Below, piece by piece: positions 55,201 through 62,135 of a DNA stretch of 64,000 nucleotides. The notes beneath the pieces were generated by a model, which saw nothing but the letters and a program-made list of their open reading frames with translations, was not told where the DNA came from and ran no database searches. The stretch is from Phyto melanocephala (Eukaryota; Arthropoda; Insecta; Diptera; Rhinophoridae). Both the position numbers and the translations under genes were made by a program. Position 1 is the first letter of the stretch. Every line of letters begins with the position of its first letter. Where the stretch lies: positions 44,918,701-44,982,700 of the forward strand of contig OW799235.1 in assembly GCA_941918925.1 (NCBI GenBank), written 5' to 3'.

Positions 55201-56132
55201 CAGTTTATTATTTGTCCATTTATGTTAAATTTTTTAAATCTTTCACGGTTCACTATTAAATTAATTTCTTTTGTATTATTTTCTCTACAATTCTTCGCGA
55301 CATGTCCAAACTTGTTACACTTAAAACATTTTGTATCGACTTTGCATTCATTACGTTTGTGATTTCTTGATCCACAATTGTAGCAATGCACTTTATTTTC
55401 GTCTGTTTTCTCATATGTTTTAACTACTTTTTTGTCATGAACATAATTATTTGTATTTACATAATTATCTGTATTTACACGTTCGTAGATTTCATAGCTT
55501 TCGCGCAATTCTCTAAAATTTCTTGCCGCATATAAATTTTGTTTAAAGACACTTTTTGTTGGTAAACCATCGACTATATAACGAATAATAGCACATTCTT
55601 CGATATTGCCAAGAGATGCAATTTTTCGCATATATAACATGTACTCATGAAATGTTTCACTTTTGTTCTTTTTTCTCCCAGACAACATTTTGTGTATTTC
55701 ACCACTATCATATTCGCGCTTAAATTCCGCAACGAGCGATTCTTTTAATTGTTCGTAGCTACTGATATTTACTGTCTCCAAAAACATTTTCGCGACCCCG
55801 ACAATTCTGTTCCGCGCTTGTACGTACCTTTGTTTATTACTCAGATTATATGCACTTGCATTATCTTCAAAAGTTTCAAACCATTTTTCAACAGGTATAC
55901 TTTCACCATCAAACTCGTTTACTATTTTCGCAAAAGTGTCCACTGTGATGTTAACATTATTTTCATTATCTTTCTTTGTTTGTTCTGTCAGTAACCTTAA
56001 TAATTCAGACACGTCAATATTTGTTGTCATCTTCACTAATTGTGCTTTTTTTTCTTCTTCGCTTTTGTTTTCCAACTTTTTCTCTATTTTTGACCTTAGT
56101 GTATATGAGCTTTTTTCCTCACCAGTAGACAT
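52206..56132 (-). CDS. Gypsy C Gag-Pol polyprotein
   Basis: One uninterrupted 1,308-codon frame from ATG at 56132 to a stop at 52206, five bases inside the 3' LTR. Domains in order: capsid-like Gag (FDGESIPVEKWFETF near 75); two CCHC knuckles (CYNCGSRNHKRNEC and CFKCNKFGHVAKNC, about 250-285); protease FLDTGSDVS near 315; RT with YVDDIVIY (Val in place of the usual Leu) near 615; RNase H (LHTDASKFGFGA); integrase zinc region (H-x3-H, CIRC); and core with Asp in HIDHLGP, Asp in SDRGSAF and Glu in NGQIERVN. All catalytic residues are present. A fused gag-pol in one frame is less usual than two frames but occurs in several Ty3/gypsy lineages. Confidence 0.92.
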   Translation of the reverse strand: MSTGEEKSSYTLRSKIEKKLENKSEEEKKAQLVKMTTNIDVSELLRLLTEQTKKDNENNVNITVDTFAKIVNEFDGESIPVEKWFETFEDNASAYNLSNKQRYVQARNRIVGVAKMFLETVNISSYEQLKESLVAEFKREYDSGEIHKMLSGRKKNKSETFHEYMLYMRKIASLGNIEECAIIRYIVDGLPTKSVFKQNLYAARNFRELRESYEIYERVNTDNYVNTNNYVHDKKVVKTYEKTDENKVHCYNCGSRNHKRNECKVDTKCFKCNKFGHVAKNCRENNTKEINLIVNRERFKKFNINGQIINCFLDTGSDVSIMKYDLYKNKFNNCEMKSCNYVLSGLGKMRTKTYGFIQCYVKVDNVETEQDFLIIPNQTMKYDVLIGYDFIKKFKTIINKNDFKFEDSDQENTNELNVYNINAFELDVNPKYKKEIETCVLDYKPLENRKKSPVIMRIIPNEVIKPFRHAPTRLSLQEENVVNAQVKEWLKDEIIRKSFSDVASRVVVVKKKCGNYRVCVDFRQLNKMVLKDCFPVPVIDDVLLKLQSAKYFITMDLENGFFHVPIEEESKKYTAFVTKQGLFEFNRAPFGFCNSPANFIRYVNCIFQDLVNDNVMEMYVDDIVIYGSSAEECINKLKKVLKTAEQYNLKVKWSKCCFLKNKIDFLGHRVQNGSIAPNENKTKAVMNFPALKNIRDVQAFLGWTGYFRKFVHNYAHIASPLTNLLKKDVKFKIEEKELNAIQQLKDALSKTPILHIFCRDAETELHTDASKFGFGATLFQKFEGKLHPVYFWSKKSSEHESRLHSYILEVKAAYLSFKKFRHYILGMQFKLVTDCAAFKQTVNKVDLPRDVAQWIMYLQDFNYTVEHRPANRMKHVDALSRYPVNVFIISSEFTARLFKLQQTDDQIKAIVAVLKLHQYEDYKMKGNLLYKSVNGNDLLAVPKVLEKEIIKNSHESGHFSIQKTIHNVQQQFYIPHLERKVAQVIGSCIRCIIHNKKLGKKEGLLSCIDKGDVPLHTLHIDHLGPMDSTSKQYKYIFAMVDGFSKYVWLFPTKTTSADEVVKSFELWSAVFGFPSRVVSDRGSAFTSQLFKDFCRQYGVEHVLTTTGVPRGNGQIERVNRSIISIISKLSSDDSSKWYKYVSQVQIALNSCIHSSTKTTPFQLLFGVKMKTTLNDNVLKMLEDECIQQFENERQEIRSEAKAQILKAQEQYKKDFDKKRKVSNVYQIGDLVAVKRTQFIAGKKLASEFMGPYKVEKVKRNNRYEVAKAADFEGPNKTSTSSDYKKPWIFNDADSLLTSETDDYQDGRM

Positions 56133-56332
56133 TAACGGTTCTTTTCTCTTAACAATGCACTCAAAGATTTTGTTATTCTTATTGTCTTGTTTTCAAATAG
56201 CGTGATCATGTAAATTATTATTGTTGCTGTTGTTTTATGGAATGTTCTGGTGTCTACTTTTCCGTTATAAATTTTTACCTCCACATTTGACACACACTTT
56301 TTATAATTATATGATATAATATTTGTTCATTG

Positions 56333-56346
56333 GTTGAGCCCCCAAA
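56333..56346 (-). other. Gypsy C primer binding site
   Basis: The minus strand reads TTTGGGGGCTCAACC right after the 5' LTR end TTACA. It is the expected place and form for a tRNA primer site (TGGGGGCTC core). tRNA not assigned. Confidence 0.6.
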
Positions 56347-56823
56347 TGTAAGGATGATATTATGATATGATTAAAACTGGTATTGCTGTTTTTTTTAATA
56401 ATATTCAAACTTTTTATTTTTTAACCAATATGTTTAATAGTATTAGTTTTATTATTCAATAGTATTTCAATGTTATTTAATATTTAAAGTATTTCAATGT
56501 TATTTAATATTTAAAGTATTTCAATGTTATTTAATATTTAAAGTATTTCAATGTTATTTAATATTCAAAATTCATAATTTGAGAAACACTAGTTTATTAT
56601 TATAATTTTTGATCGACTTAGCTCAACTTTGCACTATTTATTTTCTTTTTACAACTTTGTTTTCTTCTTTTTCAATAGACAACTTTAAGAAAATAACAAC
56701 GACCGACTTTAGCAACTGTCCAACCTCAATTGACCTTTTTCATTTCACGTTCTGCTTTTCACCAGTGTTGCCATCTTACTCTCTTTCTTACTTTTCTACT
56801 TTTATCGGTGATGCCATCTTACA
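56347..56823 (-). repeat. Gypsy C 5' LTR
   Basis: 477 bp, nearly identical to the 3' LTR, which indicates recent insertion. Confidence 0.88.
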
Positions 56824-56840
56824 TACATACAAACGTGTTT

Positions 56841-56880
56841 ACTGGTTAGAGAAACCGTGGCATCGAATCCCAGCTGAGGC
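56841..56880 (+). repeat. tRNA-like segment inside repeat R
   Basis: actggttagagaaaccg resembles an A box region and gcatcgaatcccagc a B box (GGTTCGAATCC). Spacing is short for a tRNA gene and there is no full cloverleaf. The same segment occurs at 59759-59797 in R copy 2. Probably a fossil of a tRNA-derived SINE head. Confidence 0.45.
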
Positions 56881-57252
56881 AAACAAAAATTTTTTTTTTC
56901 CTTTTATATTTTTTTTTTATTTTTTATTTAATATATTATTTATATTTTTATTATTTTTTTTTTATTATTTTTTTTTTGTTTTATATTTATTATATATTTT
57001 TTATTTATTTAAAAAAAAATTTTTTTTTTTAATTTTTTTTTTAAATTTTTTTTTTTTATATTTTTTTATTTTTTAACATACATACGTAAATTTATAATTT
57101 TACAATGGGATGTTTTTACATATGTATGTTTTTTATATGTATGTATGCACGTATTTCATATGGGGAATGGTGATACAAACTACTTATTTGTTATTGCATG
57201 ACTACACGTTGTGAAGGGTATATAAGATTCGGCATGGCCGAATATAGCGCTC
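56881..57252 (+). other. Repeat R, T-rich part and right end
   Basis: A 180-bp T-rich tract (about 56885-57075) with tacatacgta words, then the conserved end region tgatacaaactact...gggtatataagattcgg. Non-coding despite long frames in the T-tract. Confidence 0.6.
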
Positions 57253-57255
57253 TTA

Positions 57256-57817
57256 AGGCTGGGGCACAATGAATCCGTCGTCCGTCAAACTTCAACTTTT
57301 TCAACTGACATCAACGTATTGACGGAGAGGGGTTGGCACAATCAGTACTTTGTGTTGACGGATCATAAGTCAAGTTAAATTGTTGACTGCTGCGACAAAG
57401 CAAAAACAAACAGCGTCGGCTGTTTTTTTACTTATCTTCACAATAACAAAAAATTAATAAAACAAAAAAATATTTTTTTAAGAAAATGTCAATTTTGCTT
57501 TAAATTCATACAATCTATATATAAAAAATGAGTTTTGAACCGAAAACAACTGTATGCTTCTGTTGCGGCTCATGCATCACAAAAAATTACGGCGGCTGCT
57601 GTAAAGCCGGTTGACTTCGCTTTTTGCGCACAACCATATGATAGTTGTCAAAGTACTCGACGTACGTCAAAAGTTAAAAGTTGGTCAACTTTTGTACTTT
57701 GCGTTGACGGAGACGTACTGAATGTGACAACACTCATAAAAAAACATGTATTTTAAATAAGTTGTCAGTTGAAAAAGTTGAAGTTTGACGGACGACGGAT
57801 TCATTGTGCCCCAGCCT
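57256..57817. mobile_element. MITE with perfect 56-bp inverted ends and TTA duplication
   Basis: 57255-57310 and 57763-57818 are exact reverse complements (AGGCTGGGGCACAATG...). The flanking TTA is at 57253-57255 and 57818-57820. The uninterrupted site gcgctcttacttg is seen, in reverse complement, at 59441 and 58153. TTA duplication and length (562 bp) fit a PIF/Harbinger-type MITE. No transposase. Further internal inverted words (gttgacgg) suggest a strong foldback. Confidence 0.8.
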
Positions 57818-57824
57818 TTACTTG

Positions 57825-58118
57825 TTTTTTTAATGGGATGTTTTTTGTGAAGTTTTTATTTTAATTTTTGTTTTGTAAAACACTTGTTGGTTTTATTTAT
57901 TTATTAAACACACACTTTTTATTCACTTTCACTTAAAAAAAAAATTAGCATAATTTTTTTTTAAAAATGGGTAGTAATTAAAAAAGTTATGAGGATGACA
58001 AAATATGGCGGTAAATATGGCAGAAAATAAAAACACTGGGGAATCTGAAAATAAAAATATTTTCTTAAAATATTTCTAGGATCTCGGGGGGTTTATATCC
58101 GGTTCGAAGGACCAAAAA
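57825..58118. other. BEL leader, distal part, with primer binding site
   Basis: AT-rich leader. At 58096-58114 the minus strand reads TGGTCCTTCGAACCGGATA, four bases inside the 5' LTR end. This is the primer site form typical of BEL/Pao elements. Confidence 0.75.
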
Positions 58119-58505
58119 TGTTTTCCTCGAAATATTTCAAGAAAATATAAAACAAGTAAGAGCGCTATGTTGGGCCGTGCCGAATCTTATATACCCTTCA
58201 CAACGTGTAGTCATGCAATAACAGTAGTTTGTATCACCATTCAACCCCTTTTTCACTGTGTCATGGGTATAAAAATAAGGAACACGGGTATTAGTTTTTA
58301 TTATTATAAAAATTCGGGTTTTATTGTTTTTTCTTAAAAAAACGGGGGTTTGTACCTACCATACAATTCGGGGTTTACAAGAGTAATAACAATAAACAAT
58401 AATAATAAAACAGAGATTTTTAATAGATACATACAAAATATCAATTTAACGAAACTAGTGTAAGACCGCCAAACAATGGGTGCGTTCACACTATGCGCGT
58501 AAACA
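58119..58505 (-). repeat. BEL 5' LTR with R-derived insert
   Basis: 387 bp. Removing 58153-58268 and a duplicated tataaaa leaves about 264 bp that matches the 3' LTR at 41262-41531. Ends TAAACA, then AACAT. Confidence 0.8.
58153..58268 (-). mobile_element. Repeat R, copy 3: 116-bp internally deleted form
   Basis: Has both ends of R (caagtaagagcgctat and tttttcactgtg...gggt) and almost no interior. It is flanked by tataaaa on both sides. The BEL 3' LTR shows the uninterrupted sequence. It behaves like a MITE derived from R. Confidence 0.75.
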
Positions 58506-58796
58506 AACATTAACATGTAATTTGTAAATTTTGTAATTTTCTTTAAGTGTGATGTTTTGCTTACCTTTTCTTCAAAATTGGAAATGGTGCTGAGCTGCGG
58601 GAACTGGAATCTTCCGGGAATCAACGGTAAGTACCCTCAAGTGCCTGAAAATGTAAAAAAACTAACATTAACATGTAATTTTTAAATTTTGTAATTTTCT
58701 TTAAGGGTGATGTTTTGCTTACCTTTTCTTCAAAATTGGAAATGGTGCTGAGCTGCGGGAACTGGATCAACTGGACTGAATCTTCCGGGAATCAAG
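58506..58796. repeat. ~174-bp tandem repeat, right of BEL insertion
   Basis: Continues the array broken at 41261: taacatgtaattt, then gatgttttgcttaccttttc, gaaatggtgctgagctgcgg, cttccgggaatcaa at 58611 and 58782. One unit lacks the tcaactggactg segment. Confidence 0.8.
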
Positions 58797-59440
58797 GCAC
58801 GAAATCTTTTGCTTTGTAGAACATATTAAATATTGTAATTTTTATGGAACGAAATGTGTGATTATGTATTCACTAATATTTATTTTAAAAATGTTTTATA
58901 AAAACTTTAATGAAATATATATTTCTTATGATTTTTTTTCGACCTTATCTGGTCTAGATCCATCATGTTTTGTTTTAAACAGCATCACCTCAAGTAGGTT
59001 GTGGCTTTTTACCACGCATGATGGTCTTCAGTAAGAGGAAGCTAGAAATGCAAACACATTTTATGATCGCTTTACTTACTCCTGGATTTAAGTATTAATA
59101 CTGTACTGAACAATCCTCGATGCCATGCTACAATACTACAATTCATTTTCAAACTAATTGGTATTTATAAATAAGCATACATTTTAGTAATATCTACAGT
59201 AGAGTACTTAAACATTTCAATTCAATAAAAAAACTTTTAAATATTTACACGTTTAACTCAAAATTATTTCAATATTTACACGTTTCTTTAAAATTCATGT
59301 ATAAAGAAATAAATATTTTAGATTTTCAAATAATATTCTGAATTTGTTTTGTGTAATTTTGTGGTGATTTTGTGTATTTTGATATGTTTAAGTACTTTTA
59401 CCAATAAATATATACAGACAATATTCCAAGTTATATAAAA
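58797..59440. other. Non-coding interval
   Basis: AT-rich, no ORF of interest and no repeat recognised apart from a short local repeat atttacacgttt near 59245-59285. Confidence 0.35.
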
Positions 59441-59798
59441 CAAGTAAGAGCGCTATATTCGGCCGTGCCGAATCTTATATACCCTTCACATCATGCAATA
59501 ACAGTAGTTTGTATCACCATTCATCCGATATGAAATACGTACATACATAAAAAAAACATACATATATAAAAACACCCCTTTGTAAAATTATAAATTTACG
59601 TATGTATGTTAAAAAAAATAAAAAAAAAATAATTAAAATATATATAATAAATATAAAACAAAAAAAAAATAAACAAAAAATTAAAAAAAAAAAATAATAA
59701 AAATATAAATAATATATTAGATAAAAAAAACGAAAAAAAATTAAAAAAAATTTTTTTGGCTCAGTTGGGATTCGACGCCACGTGTTCTCTAACCAGTA

Positions 59799-61248
59799 CC
59801 CATGTTCTGTAACTTTAGTGAGAACTTCTCGCGTCGAAAAGTCATGAAACAAAATATCCCACCGTTTCTCGATGTGTGAGAAAAAAGTGTATCTGTAACT
59901 CATGGCGAAAACTACCATTTATGATTACGTTGTTACGTTATAGTTATCAAAAATTATACTTAATTATAAGAAGAAGAAAAAGAAAAAAAAATAAACTTTA
60001 GAAGTGCGGAAATAATAATACATATAAAATTTAGAAAATAAAAGTGTTTAAAAAAATAAGTGCAGAAGAAAGAAATAAAATGTACAATGCAGCTTTAGTT
60101 AGAGCGGTTGGGAATAATGAAAGGAATATGTTGCGGATTCATCGCAAAAGGTTGTGCGATTCAACAGACTCTTTTGAAATGCCGGAGAATTGATTTAAGG
60201 AACTATATCGCTTAAGCAGATCATCAACAATGTTTCTGCTTGAAGGCACCTTTTATGAGAAAAGGTGTAAGGAATACAAATTTGCCTTCACTTTCCAAGA
60301 CATTGGTAACATTGTTTCCTTTTGATGATAAACATAATGATGATGGTGGTGTATTTAGGATTTTTGTTTAGGACACACGACATACAAATTAAACAATTTG
60401 GTTAAACAATAAACACTTTTTGTAAATATTTAAGGTCTAAATAAAAAAGGAATACAAAAATTATAAAAATTATTTCGAAATTGAAATAAAAAAAAATAAA
60501 TGAAAAGAATTTAGCAATTTTATTTAGTTAGTTAGTTTTTTTAAACTTTAAATGACTTTGATGATTGTAAAAATATAATCAATATAAAATAAAATCTATA
60601 TTTTTTAGAAATATAAACACTTTTGTAAATTAAACAAAGGTAGTTACCATAAATTATTTCCCGTAGTAAGAAAATTTATAACCTCAAATTTAAAGTAATT
60701 AATTTTTCATTTCCTAATTTCTTTCTTTTACATACATAAAAGTTTAAAGCACAAAAAAAAACATTATTTCAATTACAAAATATTTTATAGAAGGTTCGAT
60801 AGTTTAAGCTCGATATCTAATTTTCCTTTTTGTTGCTTTGAAACCCGCATAATTTTCTTAACGATAACAAATTTATAATATTAATACATACATATGTATG
60901 CATTAATAATAAAAAAAAAACATTTAAACTTTACATTTTCCATGTTTTTGTCACTGATTTTTGACTTTTTATATTTTTTGGCTCAAAGTTTTTGCAATCT
61001 CGCGGTCTTTTTGTTTGTGACTTATTTTGACAGTTCAAAGTGAGAAGTTCTCGCCTGAAAACTTTACAGAAACACTTTTTTTATGGCTTACGAGTATTTT
61101 TCTTACGTGACAGGTATTTCTCGCATGAATAGTTACAGAAACAGTACAGTGAGAAAAAACAGCTGGTTGTTTCGATTTGTTGTATTTCTGTACCAATTTA
61201 CATGTTTTAAGTGAAAAGTTTCTCGTAGCGAGAGTTACAGAACATGGG
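59799..61248 (+). mobile_element. Harbinger-like DNA element, 1,450 bp
   Basis: 16-bp inverted ends, CCCATGTTCTGTAACT at 59799-59814 and its complement at 61233-61248. Ctgtaact and ttctcgc words recur in the subterminal regions. Copy 1 of R gives the uninterrupted sequence (aaccagta-aacacg). CAGTA stands on both sides, but two extra bases lie between the right end and the second CAGTA, so the duplication length is unsettled. Contains a transposase relic. Confidence 0.6.
60080..60325 (+). pseudogene. PIF/Harbinger-type transposase N-terminal relic
   Basis: ATG at 60080. The reading includes RIHRKRLCDSTDSFEMPEN, a TGA at about 60191, then FKELYRLSRSSTMFLLE. The (R)xLRDxxxPFxxP-(D/E)xxFxxLYRLSK pattern is that of Harbinger transposase N-termini. 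About 80 codons survive. The DDE domain is gone, and no Myb-like second gene is seen. Confidence 0.6.
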
Positions 61249-61610
61249 CACAGTATACACGTTTGTATGTATGTATGTTGTTGTAATGTTGTTTTTGTGA
61301 AAAAAAATCGAGGTGGTCGTGGGCTTTTGCTCATATCTCAATTGTTTATGTACCGATATTTCAATACCGATCTACTCCCGAATATTTCTGATTTTTTAAT
61401 ACCTCACCCGGGTCCAGGCGATATCGCGGGGCTTCAAAAAGTTGATTTCAACATACACACGGACAGACGGACAGACTGACAGAGCTTAATCGACTCCCCT
61501 ATTCATAAGCTTTCATAAAATATATACTTTATGGGGTCGGAAATGAAAATTGTAGAAATTTCACACGGAATGACAAACCTATATATACCCTTTTTCACTG
61601 TGTGAAGGGT

Positions 61611-62135
61611 ATAAAAATATATTACATTTTGCTTTGTTAGTGTTCTTGTGCTAATGAGTAAATGTGGTAAATGAGTATTAGTGAAAAATGAAGATTAAAA
61701 AAATAACACACAATAAAAAATGATAATTATATACAGCTACATATGTATAATGCAAATTTTATATATTTTTAAATGCGATAATATTAGAATAATATTGAAA
61801 GTGCTGAACTAAAGTTATAATGACACATTTTATATAAAAATTCAAATAATATTAAAAAGATTTTTGTATATCATATGAGAAAATGTCTATTATGTTTTGT
61901 TAAGGGAATGTCAGTATAAAAATATAATTTTTAAAGTTTATTTATTTGTGACGCAAAGAAACTTTTGTTTGAAGTTAGGTTCTTTCATTTTTGCATTGAA
62001 GAATCTAATAATAAAATAAATTCGAATAAATAGATTTAAGACATCTTCATGCGTTATTTTGTCGCAACAAAGATAAGATTTTTCTTTAAAAAGTTCATTA
62101 AAAATTATTTGTCGTATGCCATATCTATGACAATT
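61611..62135. other. Non-coding interval
   Basis: AT-rich; downstream of the P-type transposase and possibly part of its 3' UTR. No terminal repeat identified. Confidence 0.35.

Larger units (their letters stand above)
51734..56823 (-). mobile_element. Young Ty3/gypsy retrotransposon C, complete
   Basis: LTRs 51734-52210 and 56347-56823, each 477 bp, TGTAAGG...CTTACA. I noticed one difference between them (atatattta/atatgttta). The target duplication is TACA (51730-51733, 56824-56827), although the site lies in a TACA-rich stretch. A single intact gag-pol frame makes it a candidate active element. Inserted in repeat R. Confidence 0.9.
51378..57824 (+). mobile_element. Dispersed repeat R, copy 1, with two nested insertions
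   Basis: One end is acccttcacacagtgaaaaagggt, a short hairpin followed by tttgtcattccgtgtg and gtctgtccgtctgtccg. The other is gattcggcatggccgaatatagcgctctta-cttg, with a stem of ATTCGGC/GCCGAAT. Copies in inverted orientation lie at 59441-61610 and 58153-58268. R copies seem to sit in T-rich or A-rich sites. Without the gypsy element (51734-56823) and MITE (57256-57817) this copy is about 0.8 kb. No coding capacity; superfamily unassigned. Confidence 0.75.
41262..58505 (-). mobile_element. Old BEL/Pao retrotransposon, heavily nested
   Basis: LTRs at 41262-41531 and 58119-58505 (TGTTTTCC...GTAAACA on the plus strand). The target duplication is AACAT at 41257-41261 and 58506-58510, and the flanks join into the ~174-bp repeat. 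A purine tract (AAGGGGGGCGGGA on the minus strand) abuts the left LTR. A BEL-type primer site abuts the right one. Genes lie on the minus strand at 41727-46910. The leader is interrupted by the DNA transposon at 47837-51045 and by repeat R at 51378-57824. Confidence 0.85.
59441..61610 (-). mobile_element. Dispersed repeat R, copy 2, interrupted by a Harbinger-like element
   Basis: Opposite orientation to copy 1. It starts caagtaagagcgctatattcggccgtgccgaat and ends ttcactgtgtgaagggt, with tataaaa on both sides. About 720 bp of R sequence remain when 59799-61248 is taken out. Copies 1 and 2 form a large inverted pair about 1.6 kb apart. Confidence 0.75.

Noticed and set aside
56841..56880. True tRNA gene
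   Set aside because: A- and B-box-like words are present but no complete cloverleaf or acceptor stem can be formed.
56609..57076. 155-codon plus-strand ORF rich in Phe, Leu and Tyr
   Set aside because: Starts in the gypsy C LTR and runs into the T-rich tract of repeat R. The composition is that of a T-run and not of a membrane protein.
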